DNA of 64,000 nucleotides from JBGTSJ01 sp041940305 (lineage in GTDB: Bacteria; Planctomycetota; Planctomycetia; Planctomycetales; Planctomycetaceae), in NCBI GenBank assembly GCA_041940305.1, contig JBGTSJ010000011.1, positions 62,001 through 126,000 of the forward strand, given 5' to 3'. Below the pieces are notes generated by a model. The model worked only from the letters and a program-made list of their open reading frames with translations. It did no database searches and had not been told where the DNA came from. The position numbers and the translations under genes were made by a program. Shown in pieces: positions 42,794 through 51,808 of the stretch. Numbering within the stretch: the first letter of the stretch is position 1; every line of letters starts with the position of its first letter.

Positions 42794-44446
42794 CTACTCC
42801 GCCGGGGTCGTCGTCAGCCAGAGGCGCCGGGTCGTGAGGGAGAGGCCGGGAAGCGGAGCGACCGCAGCCTGCGGGGACGCCGACTCATCGGCGGGGGTGA
42901 TGATGACTGAGATCGGGCCGGAGTGGGCCGCGTCGCCGGGCGCCTCGATCCGGATTGTGCCCTTGTCTGCGGCCTCGCGGCGATTGCGTCGTCGTCGTCC
43001 CCCATCTTCCGCCTTGGGGGGAGTGAACGTGACGCTGTAGGCCTCCGGCAGTCCTTCGATCATAATGCCGATTTCTCCATCGCCGATCGTTCCGCTGACC
43101 GAGACCGGAATCTCGACGCTGCCGCCGGCCTTGACTGTGAAGGCATCCTGCTCCAGCCGAAACGATGGCGCTACTGACTCCGGCTCGACCCGCAGCGCGT
43201 AGACGTACCGCTCGCCGCCATGAGCGAAGCGGTCGGTGATCCGCACCCGGTAATCTCCGTCGGCTGGAACTTCAAAGGTCAACTCGGGATCCGAGTTGCC
43301 GCCAGAGTCGTCTGTGGTCTGCAGGACCTTGTCGGCGCCATCGAGAATCTGGATGACGGGATCCAGCAAAGAACCGAAGCGGCGCGCGGACGCCGTGACG
43401 TCAAGGCGGGTCCCCTTCTGCGACGTGAATGCGACCTCATCAGTGTCGCCCAGTTCGTCAATGGCGCCCCACACGCTGGCGGGCAACTGCGGCAGACGAT
43501 ACGGCGAGGCGCCTGCCGGCAGGATCATGTCGTTGCCAGGGGGGGGCATCCGCTCAAATTGAAACGAACCGGGGAACGGCAGGACCGCAGCGGCCTGTCC
43601 GTCGACACTCGCAACGGAGATCGGCAGGGCATCAGGAGGAAGATTCCAGCCTCGGAGCATGAACTGGCCGGAACCGGAATCCGGAAGCGGTTCGATGTGA
43701 TCGACGAACGGGCCGGTGGTGATCGTCAGCCGGTAGATGTACTCGTTTCCTCCGGCGAACTGGATTGAGCTGTTGGGATCTCGGGGAAAGGCGAAGACCC
43801 GCACGAAGTACCGGCCGTCGGCGGGCGCGGTGAAATCGATCTGCGGGTCGATGCCGTGATCGTCGTCGTTCTGGCGGATGACGAAACCATCGGCCGACAG
43901 CAACTGCAGGACGCCGTCCATCGGGGAGCCGAGCGTGTAGGCGCTTTCGAGCGATGCGACGAGAGTCTGACCGGCCTGGAGTTCGACGGAGAAGGTGTCG
44001 ACTTCGCCCCCCTGGTGCAGCACTCCGTTCAGGGTGACGCCTGCTGCATCGAGCGGCTGGGCCTCGGTTGTGGCGTTGTTCGGCTCGGTTTCGGTCGCTT
44101 CCGGCAGCACTCCAATAAAAAACGGCCGCAACGTCGATGCCCCCTCACTGTTGTACAACCGGATCCAGCAGAGCCCTGGCGCGGCATCCGGACTAGCGGC
44201 CACAGTCAGTTCATCACCCTTCTCGGAGACCTGAAGGGAGACGTCGTCGCGGTCGCACCAGGCCTGAACGGGCGCTGTCCCGGCCTTCCCGATGATCGAC
44301 GCCGTGACGCTGCCCCCCGATTGCACTCCGGCCGGAGAGAGGGCCTTGAGTTCCGGAGCATCGGCCCATACGGGGGCGGCGCATCCCAGCAGGCACAGAC
44401 AACAGATGAACGTGCGGGCCGCACGCGAACCGCTGAAGACACGCAT
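42794..44446 (-). CDS. Secreted protein with pre-peptidase C-terminal (PPC) domains
   Basis: A 550-residue exported protein: signal peptide RTFICCLCLLGCAAPVWA, an Ig-like start (ELKALSPAGVQSGGSVTASI), then two PPC-type beta domains (NGVLHQGGEVDTFSVELQAGQTL through DGRYFVRVFAFP, and WGAIDELGDTDEVAFTSQKGT through DGDYRVRITDRF), and an Ig-like C-terminus. There is no visible catalytic domain. Planctomycetes encode such proteins beside DUF1549/DUF1501 pairs, as here; it probably binds at the surface. ATG 44446 is the start; the longer frame crosses a palindrome. Confidence 0.8.
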   Translation of the reverse strand: MRVFSGSRAARTFICCLCLLGCAAPVWADAPELKALSPAGVQSGGSVTASIIGKAGTAPVQAWCDRDDVSLQVSEKGDELTVAASPDAAPGLCWIRLYNSEGASTLRPFFIGVLPEATETEPNNATTEAQPLDAAGVTLNGVLHQGGEVDTFSVELQAGQTLVASLESAYTLGSPMDGVLQLLSADGFVIRQNDDDHGIDPQIDFTAPADGRYFVRVFAFPRDPNSSIQFAGGNEYIYRLTITTGPFVDHIEPLPDSGSGQFMLRGWNLPPDALPISVASVDGQAAAVLPFPGSFQFERMPPPGNDMILPAGASPYRLPQLPASVWGAIDELGDTDEVAFTSQKGTRLDVTASARRFGSLLDPVIQILDGADKVLQTTDDSGGNSDPELTFEVPADGDYRVRITDRFAHGGERYVYALRVEPESVAPSFRLEQDAFTVKAGGSVEIPVSVSGTIGDGEIGIMIEGLPEAYSVTFTPPKAEDGGRRRRNRREAADKGTIRIEAPGDAAHSGPISVIITPADESASPQAAVAPLPGLSLTTRRLWLTTTPAE

Positions 44447-44481
44447 TGAAGGAATCTGCTCGGTGAGTTGCCGCGGCAAGC

Positions 44482-44514
44482 AGAAACCCGGTTTCTTGAA
44501 GAAACCGGGTTTCT
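44482..44514. repeat. Perfect 33-base palindrome (AGAAACCCGG type)
   Basis: Two 16-base arms (AGAAACCCGGTTTCTT and its exact reverse complement) flank a single G. It lies in the short gap between the DUF1501 stop at 44537 and the PPC gene start at 44446. The arms are themselves nearly palindromic (GAAACCcGGTTTC). I recall this sort of GAAACCGGGTTTC unit as a dispersed repeat in planctomycetes; only one copy was spotted here. It could act as a terminator-like or REP-like element. Confidence 0.8.
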
Positions 44515-44536
44515 CAGCAGGCATCCAAGAATCGCA

Positions 44537-45862
44537 TTACCCCATCAGTTCGGCGATCGGCGTGGGATCGCTGACGAGGTGCGTCGGGCGGCCCTGCGGG
44601 GTGTAGTACATCGAATCGGGGTCGATGCCGAGCTTGCGATAAATCGTCGAAGCGAAGTTCTCCGGCGAGAGCACGCGGTCGACCGCCGAGTAGCCGGCGC
44701 GATCGGTCGCGCCGATGACCTGGCCTCCCGGGCATCCGGCTCCGGCGAACATCACCGACATGGCATTGGACCAGTGGTCGCGGCCGGCATTGTCGTTGAT
44801 CTTCGGCGTGCGGCCGAACTCGCCCAGCATGACGACCAGCGTGCTGTCCAGCAGTCCGCGCTGGTCGAGATCGGTAATCAGCTGCGCAGCGGCGCCCTCG
44901 AATTTCGGCAGCCGGTCGCGCAGCGATTTGAAGACGTCGGAGTGATGGTCCCAGCCCCCGTCATAGAGGGTGACGAACGGCACGCCCGCTTCGACCAGCC
45001 GGCGGGCCAGCAGCGCCCGCTGGCCGAACGAACTGCGCCCATACGCGTCGCGGACTTCATCCGGTTCGGAGTGGATGTCGAACGCCTTCTGGGCTTCGGG
45101 AGAATCCACCAGGTTGTAGCCCTGCTCGTAGTAGTCGTCGAGCGCCAGAACCGGATCGCCGGCGGCGCGGTCCTCAATCCGCTCCATGCGGTCCACCAGC
45201 GCCCGCAGGTCCTTGCGCGAATCAAACCGCGGCTCCTCGATGCCGCGCGGCACGGCCACATCCCGCACGCGAAAATTCTTGTTGTTCGGGTCGTCGGGCA
45301 CAACGAACGGGGCATACTGCGCGCCGAGAAAGTTCGGTCCGCCGGACCGCGACATCTGCGGCATAGAGAAGTAGGCGGGCAGGCCGTTCTGATGGCCGCG
45401 CTCGAAGGCGGTGACCGATCCCAGGCTGGGATGGAAGCTGACAAATGCGCCGCAGCCGACCGGAATGCGGGGGGGCGCGCCGGTCATCATGTAGTGGTTG
45501 CCGGCCCCGTGATTTCCCTGCTCGTGGCGAATGGACCGCACAATTGCCAGCTTGTCCGAAATCGCCGCCAGCCGGGTCATGTGCTCCGAGAAATAGATCC
45601 CCTCGGTGCTGGTCGCGATCGCCTGAAACTCTCCTCGGACTTCCGGCGGCGCCTCCGGCTTCGGATCGAACGTCTCGTAATGCGTTGGTCCGCCGTCCTG
45701 CCAGATGAGGATGCAGGATTTCGCTCGCGCCCCAGTGGCGCCGGTGGTGGACGCCGTGCCGCGCTGACGCAGCAGATCGACGAACCCGGCGCCGAGCATT
45801 CCCCCCAGCCCGAGGCGAATGCAGTCCCTGCGCGTAACGCCCTGACAATTGGTGTGTTGCAT
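44537..45862 (-). CDS. DUF1501 family protein, partner of the PSD1 cytochrome
   Basis: A 441-residue protein with Tat-type start VTRRDCIRLGLGGMLGAGF, then SCILIWQDGGPTHYETFDPKP, IVRSIRHEQGNHGAGNHYM, WDHHSDVF, and LVVMLGEFGRTPKINDNAGRDHW, the alkaline-phosphatase-like core. It follows the DUF1549/DUF1553 gene by 63 bases on the same strand, the standard planctomycete pairing, so the two proteins probably work together outside the cytoplasmic membrane. The substrate is unknown. Confidence 0.9.
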   Translation of the reverse strand: MQHTNCQGVTRRDCIRLGLGGMLGAGFVDLLRQRGTASTTGATGARAKSCILIWQDGGPTHYETFDPKPEAPPEVRGEFQAIATSTEGIYFSEHMTRLAAISDKLAIVRSIRHEQGNHGAGNHYMMTGAPPRIPVGCGAFVSFHPSLGSVTAFERGHQNGLPAYFSMPQMSRSGGPNFLGAQYAPFVVPDDPNNKNFRVRDVAVPRGIEEPRFDSRKDLRALVDRMERIEDRAAGDPVLALDDYYEQGYNLVDSPEAQKAFDIHSEPDEVRDAYGRSSFGQRALLARRLVEAGVPFVTLYDGGWDHHSDVFKSLRDRLPKFEGAAAQLITDLDQRGLLDSTLVVMLGEFGRTPKINDNAGRDHWSNAMSVMFAGAGCPGGQVIGATDRAGYSAVDRVLSPENFASTIYRKLGIDPDSMYYTPQGRPTHLVSDPTPIAELMG

Positions 45863-45925
45863 GGGTCGATCAGTTGGAAGGCGGGAGCAATCGACTTCGA
45901 CGGGTCGAGTGCCGGTGAGGAATCG

Positions 45926-48379
45926 TCAATCCTTGAACACAAATTCCGGAGTGTTGAGCAGCGCCCAAAGCAGGTCTTCCGTGGCCAGGCGGCGGCTGCT
46001 GTTCTCATTGTCGTATAAACCGACTCCGATCTTCAACTCCTCTTCGGTCGGAAAGCGGGAATAAACGGCAAGATACAGCTCCTCGACGATCTGTGACGGC
46101 GCGGCTTCGGTTGCGGCGAGGCGGGCCGGCAGCCCGGCGTCGCCGGCGAGTTTGTCCTGAAGATTGGTGGAGTTCATCAGGTGCAGCACCTGCACGACCG
46201 TCGGCTCGGTGATCCGTTCGCAGGGAGGATCCTGGTTGGGGTCGGGACGCCCGAACGAATCGAGGAACAGCGACTCGACCCGGTGCGTCCAGATCTCCTT
46301 GGCCGATGCATCCGGCGGCATCGCGGCAAATCGCTCGGGGACGCCCGTGATCTGACCGATCGAATCGAGCAGCACTTCGGCCCGCAACCGCTGCCGGTAA
46401 TGGCGCGAGTAGTTGCGGGTGTCAACGATGTTCCTCTCGTTCGGGAGCGAACTGAGGCTGTAAACGTACGACGTCATGATGGTGCGGATCAGCTGCTTCA
46501 GGTCGAAACCGGAATCGCGGAAATGATCGCCAAGGGCGGCGAGCAGCGCCTCGTTCGTGGGCGGATTCGTGGCGCGTAAATCGTCCACCGGCTCGACAAG
46601 CCCAATGCCCATCAGGTCGGCCCACACGCGGTTCGCCATCGTCCGCGCGAAGTACGGGTTCTCCGGCGACGTCAGCCACGCAGCGAGGGCTTCCCGCGGG
46701 TCCCCGACCGTGCTCACGTCCGGCGCCTCGCCAAACAGCGGCCGCGGTTCCAGCACCTCACCGGTGAGCGGGTGCGTTACGGATCCGTTCTCGGCAGTGA
46801 ACACGAACTCTTCCGATCCCGAGATCGGCGGCGACAGTCCGGTTCCCTTCCGCCCCAGTTTCGCGAAATATGCGGCGAAGCTGTAGAAGTCCTCCTGTCC
46901 GTAGACTTCAAATGGATGGTGGTGGCACTTGGCGCACTCCAGGCGGATGCCGAGAAACAACTGGCTGACAATGGTGGTGATCTCGTCCGGTTCGCGGCGG
47001 TCCCGGAACAGCGTGACGTTGCCGTTGCGGAACGTGCTGCCCTGGGCTGTGATCAGCTCCCGCACGAACTCGTCGTACGGCTGATTGCGACGGAACGAGT
47101 CCCGAATCCAGGCGTCGTAATTGAGCGTCGCCTTGATCCCGACGCGATAGGGATTGGGCCGCAGCAGGTCGGCCCATTTGTTGGCCCAGTGCTCGGCATA
47201 CTCGCCCCGCGCGAGGAGGTCGTCGATCAGGCGTTCCCGTTTGTCCGGTGACGGATCGTGCAGAAAGGCCCGCGCTTCCTCGACGGTCGGCACGCGTCCG
47301 ATGGCGTCAATGTAGGCCCGTCGCAGAAATGTATGATCCGACGCGGCTGCGGACGGCTGGAGCTTCAACCGCTCCAGCAAAGTCCAGACGTGCTCATCGA
47401 TCAGGTTGTTGAGGGGCAGCGCCGCATAAAAATCGGCAGGGACATCCCCGGCGAGCGGCACGGAGACCCGGCAGATGGCGAACTGTCCCATGTACCGCGC
47501 CATCACGGCGGACTCGCCCACGACTGTGCCCGCCGTGATCAGCCCCTGCTCGTCGACCGACGCGATTGCGCTCTCATTGGACTGGAACGTTGCCAATGGA
47601 GTCACGTCGCGGGTCGACCCGTCGCTGTAGTGGGCCGTGACGATCAACTGCTGCCCTTCGTCGGCCGTCATCCGCCGCAACTGCGGCTGGACCTCGACCC
47701 GTTCGAGCTGCGGCGCGTCCGGCTGGCGACGCGGAGCGCCGGCCGAAATCCAGCGCAGGAGCATCGCGTACTCATCGCTGTCGGCCGGCATTCGCACTCC
47801 GCCCCCATGAGGCGCGAGTCCCGCGGGCTTCTGCAACAACAGGCTCGATTCCGGCGCGGTCAGCGACACGCGCCGGCCGCGCGATTCCTTGATCAGGGCG
47901 CCGTAGTCGAAGTCCGAGTCGAATCCCAGGAGCGACAACTGAAATCCGTTCTGCCCCCGCTGCTTGCCATGACAGGCCCCCGCATTGCACCCCAGTCGAG
48001 TGAAGATCGGCTGCACGTCGCGCTCGAAGTCGATCGGCTGCGATTCCATCGCCCCGACCTCGACTGCAACATGCACCGACTGGCCTTCCACCGACACCAG
48101 CAGCATGCCGTTCCCCGGGGCAATGGCGCGTGCGACGCCCTCGCCATCGACCGAGAACGTCTCCGGCATTTCTGATGTAAACGTCGCTGATCGGGTCACG
48201 TCGACGGCTTCTCCGTCGCGGAGAATCGAGACGATCACCTGCTGACGCGGGCTGTCACCGCTCAGCCGAATCCCGGCAGGAGCCACCTGCAATTGCGGCG
48301 TATCGGCGACGGCCGAACCGCCTGCCAGCAGAACTGCGGCGCAGAAGATCGCCAGTACGCGTCGGTAGAACATCGTCAT
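45926..48379 (-). CDS. DUF1549/DUF1553 (PSCyt2/PSD1) cytochrome-domain protein
   Basis: About 817 residues. A signal peptide (AIFCAAVLLAGGSAVA) is followed by a short Ig-like (Big) domain, the cytochrome-like segment DVQPIFTRLGCNAGACHGKQ with a C-x3-C-H haem motif (rather than CxxCH), a second Ig-like domain, DUF1549 (FLRRAYIDAIGRVPTVEEA; WADLLR; AKCHHHPFE) and DUF1553 (NPYFARTMANRVWADLMGIGLV; YSLSSLPN; DSFGRPDPNQDPPCER; LNTPEFVFKD end). It is thought to take part in exported oxidative or polysaccharide chemistry. ATG 48379 or 48373 are the starts. It pairs with the DUF1501 gene downstream. Confidence 0.88.
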   Translation of the reverse strand: MTMFYRRVLAIFCAAVLLAGGSAVADTPQLQVAPAGIRLSGDSPRQQVIVSILRDGEAVDVTRSATFTSEMPETFSVDGEGVARAIAPGNGMLLVSVEGQSVHVAVEVGAMESQPIDFERDVQPIFTRLGCNAGACHGKQRGQNGFQLSLLGFDSDFDYGALIKESRGRRVSLTAPESSLLLQKPAGLAPHGGGVRMPADSDEYAMLLRWISAGAPRRQPDAPQLERVEVQPQLRRMTADEGQQLIVTAHYSDGSTRDVTPLATFQSNESAIASVDEQGLITAGTVVGESAVMARYMGQFAICRVSVPLAGDVPADFYAALPLNNLIDEHVWTLLERLKLQPSAAASDHTFLRRAYIDAIGRVPTVEEARAFLHDPSPDKRERLIDDLLARGEYAEHWANKWADLLRPNPYRVGIKATLNYDAWIRDSFRRNQPYDEFVRELITAQGSTFRNGNVTLFRDRREPDEITTIVSQLFLGIRLECAKCHHHPFEVYGQEDFYSFAAYFAKLGRKGTGLSPPISGSEEFVFTAENGSVTHPLTGEVLEPRPLFGEAPDVSTVGDPREALAAWLTSPENPYFARTMANRVWADLMGIGLVEPVDDLRATNPPTNEALLAALGDHFRDSGFDLKQLIRTIMTSYVYSLSSLPNERNIVDTRNYSRHYRQRLRAEVLLDSIGQITGVPERFAAMPPDASAKEIWTHRVESLFLDSFGRPDPNQDPPCERITEPTVVQVLHLMNSTNLQDKLAGDAGLPARLAATEAAPSQIVEELYLAVYSRFPTEEELKIGVGLYDNENSSRRLATEDLLWALLNTPEFVFKD

Positions 48380-48539
48380 CGCTTCAATCACAGTTGAATT
48401 CCGCTTTCGATCCGCGGCGCGCCCCGTTCCGCCGGATGTCCAATCCATCAACGTTGATGCAATTTGCTATCGTCCCGTATGCCGGGGGAATCGTCAACGA
48501 CCGTTGCCGAAGACTGGGTGCCGTGATTCAATCGACCGG

Positions 48540-49088
48540 ATGATCCGTGCGTTCATCGCGATTGACGTCCCAGTCCGGCCCGCGCTGCAGCGAGTGCTGA
48601 GCCAGTTGAGACCGATGGGACGCAGCGTGCGAGTGGTCGATGCGAGCCGGCTGCACATCACGCTGCGATTTCTGGGAGATATCGAAGAATCGGCGGTCGC
48701 GCTCATGGCCGATGAACTGCAGCGTCGGATCTCCAGCGTGTCCGCCTTCGAACTGCAGCTGGTCGGCATCGGTGCGTTTCCCCACGCGCAACGCCCCTCA
48801 GTTGTCTGGGCGGGATGCGGACCATCTCCGCCGCTGGACGAGTTGGCCCGGCACGTCGCGGACGGGGCGACATCGCTCGGCTACCCGCCCGACAGGCAGC
48901 CATTTCGGGCACACGCCACAGTGGCCCGCATCAAGGGGCGTCCGCCCGCAGCGCTCAGCGAACTCCTGAAGCAGCACGCCGAGACCCCTCTGGGGGAGCT
49001 GCGGGTCCGGGAGATCAAGCTCTACCGGTCAGACCTGACTCCCCAAGGTCCGCAGTACAGCGTGCTGGCGCAGATCCCGTTGGCCTGA
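48540..49088 (+). CDS. thpR: RNA 2',3'-cyclic phosphodiesterase (2H family)
   Basis: A 182-residue enzyme with the two H-x-T/S motifs of the 2H family: HITL (residues about 38-41) and HATV (about 125-128). It starts MIRAFIAIDVP, typical of ThpR/LigT. The enzyme opens 2',3'-cyclic phosphate ends of RNA to 2'-phosphates. ATG 48540 replaces a start 12 codons upstream. It faces the molybdenum-hydroxylase subunit gene, with 3 bases between stops. Confidence 0.9.
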   Translation: MIRAFIAIDVPVRPALQRVLSQLRPMGRSVRVVDASRLHITLRFLGDIEESAVALMADELQRRISSVSAFELQLVGIGAFPHAQRPSVVWAGCGPSPPLDELARHVADGATSLGYPPDRQPFRAHATVARIKGRPPAALSELLKQHAETPLGELRVREIKLYRSDLTPQGPQYSVLAQIPLA

Positions 49089-49091
49089 CAC

Positions 49092-49565
49092 TCAGGCCGG
49101 ACGCTCGGCAGCGTCCAGCACTGCGCGGATGATCTTGTCGTAGCCGGTGCAGCGGCAGAGGTTGCCCGCCAGATGCCAGCGCACTTCGGCTTCGGTCGGC
49201 TTGGGATTCTCGCGCAGCAGGGCCGTCGCCGACACAATAAAGCCCGGCGTGCAGATGCCGCACTGCAGCGCGGCGCCCTCGAGAAAGGCCGACTGGAGCG
49301 GGGTCAGTCGATTGCCCTCCGCCAGTCCTTCGATCGTCTCGATCTCGGCGCCGTCGCATTCCACCGCAAGTACGAGGCAGCTGTCGACGGGCCGGCCGTT
49401 CAGCAGGATCGTGCAGGCGCCGCAGTTGCCGTTGTTGCAGCCCTCTTTGGTGCCGGTGAGATCGAGCACGTCGCGGAGCACCTCCAGCATGGTTTGCCGG
49501 GGCTCGCAGAGAAACGTCTCTTCGCGGCCGTTGATCACAGTTGTGACCGGTCGTTTGCGGGACAT
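49092..49565 (-). CDS. (2Fe-2S)-binding small subunit of a molybdenum hydroxylase
   Basis: A 157-residue protein with both iron-sulfur clusters of the xanthine-oxidase/CoxS family: plant-ferredoxin type C-x4-C-x2-C in CNNGNCGACTILLNG (about 41-47) and the second CGICTPGF with CRCTGYDKI. It passes electrons from the molybdenum subunit to FAD. It follows the FAD subunit by 8 bases. The large molybdopterin subunit is absent next to it. Confidence 0.92.
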   Translation of the reverse strand: MSRKRPVTTVINGREETFLCEPRQTMLEVLRDVLDLTGTKEGCNNGNCGACTILLNGRPVDSCLVLAVECDGAEIETIEGLAEGNRLTPLQSAFLEGAALQCGICTPGFIVSATALLRENPKPTEAEVRWHLAGNLCRCTGYDKIIRAVLDAAERPA

Positions 49566-49573
49566 GAATTGGC

Positions 49574-50461
49574 TCAGCGTGCAGTGGTGATACGGCTGCG
49601 GGCGCGGGTGACAGCCTCTTCGAGGACGCGTTCCACCAGCACGCCGGTGATGTGGCGGCGGAAGTCGGCTGTGCCGCGCATGTCGTCGATCGGTTTGACG
49701 ATCTCGACGACGGCCTGTGCGGCCGCACGATAGGTCTCTCCATTCGCGGGCTGATTGCGGAGCGCCGCACCAGCCTTGTCGGCCAGCAGCGGCACCGGCG
49801 CCACAGCGCCCAGTGCAATGCGTCCCTGAACGATGTGCTCCCCTCGGTCATCGAGCGCGACGGCTGCTCCGACGCCGACGACCGCGATGTCCATTTCGTT
49901 GCGCGGAATGAACCGCCGGTAGTGCGAGCCCGATCCCGGCGGCGGGGCCGGCATCCGCAGTTCCTGCAGCAGTTCGCCGCGCTGCAGTACGTTGCGGCCG
50001 GGAGCGATGCAGAACTGCTCGACGGGGATCTCCCGCGTGCCGTCGGGGCCGGCGATGACGCACACCGCGCCCAGAACGATGAGCGCCGGCGTGGTATCGG
50101 CTGCGGGACCCGAATTGCACAGGTTGCCGCCCACCGATGCCCGGCTCTGGATCTGGATTCCGCCGATGATGGCGCAGGCATCGGCGAGTGCGGCAAAGTC
50201 GCGGCGGATCTCGACAGACTCGTAGATCCGATAGCAGGGCACTGCTGCCCCCAGCCTGAGACCGCCGGCCGAAACTTCGAGCACGTTCAGCTCGGGGATG
50301 TTCTTGACATCGACCAGTACATCGGGACTGAGGCGTCCCGTGCGGACATGATCGATCAGGTCGGTCCCGCCGGCGAGCGGCCGGGCGCTGCCATTGCGCC
50401 CGGCCAACTGTGCGACGGCGTCGGCGAGGGTCGTGGGCGCTGAATAGTCAAAGTCCCGCAT
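49574..50461 (-). CDS. FAD-binding middle subunit of a molybdenum hydroxylase
   Basis: A 295-residue CoxM-like protein: FDYSAPTTLADAVAQLAG at the start, ARPLAGGTDLIDHVRTG with the FAD-phosphate loop, GGIQIQSRASVGGNLCNSGPAADTTPAL, and a C-terminal domain RRHITGVLVERVLEEA. With the small subunit it resembles 4-hydroxybenzoyl-CoA reductase, xanthine or CO dehydrogenase subunits. The gene pair ends at the convergent thpR gene and begins at the divergent htrA gene, so the catalytic subunit is encoded elsewhere or lost. Confidence 0.9.
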   Translation of the reverse strand: MRDFDYSAPTTLADAVAQLAGRNGSARPLAGGTDLIDHVRTGRLSPDVLVDVKNIPELNVLEVSAGGLRLGAAVPCYRIYESVEIRRDFAALADACAIIGGIQIQSRASVGGNLCNSGPAADTTPALIVLGAVCVIAGPDGTREIPVEQFCIAPGRNVLQRGELLQELRMPAPPPGSGSHYRRFIPRNEMDIAVVGVGAAVALDDRGEHIVQGRIALGAVAPVPLLADKAGAALRNQPANGETYRAAAQAVVEIVKPIDDMRGTADFRRHITGVLVERVLEEAVTRARSRITTAR

Positions 50462-50647
50462 TGATCTCTCGTGTCATCAAGCTCCGCTGCCGGCCGAAAC
50501 ACCGGGCCGTGCACAACGTAGCGTCCGGCGGCCCTGATTTCCAACGCCGGGCGGATCGTCCACCGGACCACACCTTGAGCATTTCCGCGGCGACGCCTAT
50601 ACACTGATGTAATACTGCGTGGAGTTCGGAATTCGGGAGACCGATGC

Positions 50648-51808
50648 ATGCGCCAGATCATCTGCTCGCTCACCGCCGCCGTCGCGGCCTGCCTCTGCAC
50701 TCTCTGGCTGACGCAGTACGACATCACTCCTACGGCCATCGCTCAGTCACCGCCGCGTCCCCTCGAAGGCCCGCAACTGGGGGCGCCGGTCGATCCGCCG
50801 GTTGGTCCGGCCGCCGAGCTCTACACCGCCGCCGGTCTCACACCCGACGAAGCCGTGAATGTGGCGGTGTATGAATTAGTGAACCGCAGCGTGGTCAACA
50901 TCTCGACGGTCACCGTCAGCCGCAGCTTTTTCATGGCTGTGCCCGATTCCGGAAGCGGCTCCGGTTCAGTACTCGACAAGGCCGGCCACATCCTGACGAA
51001 CTACCACGTCGTTGAAGATGCTAGGCAGGTGCAGGTCACGCTCTATAACGAGGAGACATTCGACGCGACGCTCGTCGGCGCCGATCCGATCAACGACATT
51101 GCGGTGCTCAAGATCGACGCCCCCGCCGAAGACCTGTTCCCGGTCGCGTTCGGCGATTCGGACCATCTGCGCGTGGGGATGCGGGTGTTCGCGCTGGGGA
51201 ACCCGTTCGGCCTCGACCGCACGATGAGCCTGGGTATTATCTCCAGCCTCAACCGGTCGCTGGAAGTGCGGCAGAACTGGGTGATCAAGTCCATCATCCA
51301 GATCGACGCGTCGATCAATCCGGGCAATTCCGGGGGACCGCTGCTGGATTCGCACGGCCATTTGATCGGCATGAACACCGCGATCGCCACCGCGGACTCG
51401 CGCCAGAGCGCCGGCATCGGCTTTGCCATTCCGATCAGCCTGATCCGCCGGGTGGTGCCCGAACTGATCGATCACGGCCGCGTGATTCGCGGCGACATCG
51501 GGATCACACACGTTTCGGTGGTGGATGACGGCTTGCGGATCGCCCGGATGGTGGCGAACGGACCGGCGGAGCGCGCCGGCCTGCGCGGTCCGAAGGTCAC
51601 GCGGCGCGGGCCGGTGGTGATTGAAGATCGCGGGGCGGCCGACATCATCGTGGCGGTGGACGGCCAGCGCGTCACGACCGCTTCCGAGTTCCTCGGCCAC
51701 ATTGAGAGCAAGAAGCCTGGGGACATCGTGGAGATTACGGTGCTCCGCAACGGACGCCGGACGCCGATCCGCGTCACGCTGGGTGGAGAGACGCAACCGG
51801 GGGGCTGA
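50648..51808 (+). CDS. HtrA/DegP-type serine protease (S1C) with PDZ domain
   Basis: A 386-residue envelope protease with an N-terminal signal or anchor (CSLTAAVAACLCTLWL). The triad lies in ILTNYHVV (H), NDIAVLKID (D) and GNSGGPL (S), all intact. The PDZ domain occupies about 285-375 (GDIGITHVSVVDDGL through VEITVLRNGRRTPIRV). It degrades or refolds damaged exported proteins. Its end overlaps the convergent hydrolase gene by 35 bases. Confidence 0.92.
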   Translation: MRQIICSLTAAVAACLCTLWLTQYDITPTAIAQSPPRPLEGPQLGAPVDPPVGPAAELYTAAGLTPDEAVNVAVYELVNRSVVNISTVTVSRSFFMAVPDSGSGSGSVLDKAGHILTNYHVVEDARQVQVTLYNEETFDATLVGADPINDIAVLKIDAPAEDLFPVAFGDSDHLRVGMRVFALGNPFGLDRTMSLGIISSLNRSLEVRQNWVIKSIIQIDASINPGNSGGPLLDSHGHLIGMNTAIATADSRQSAGIGFAIPISLIRRVVPELIDHGRVIRGDIGITHVSVVDDGLRIARMVANGPAERAGLRGPKVTRRGPVVIEDRGAADIIVAVDGQRVTTASEFLGHIESKKPGDIVEITVLRNGRRTPIRVTLGGETQPGG

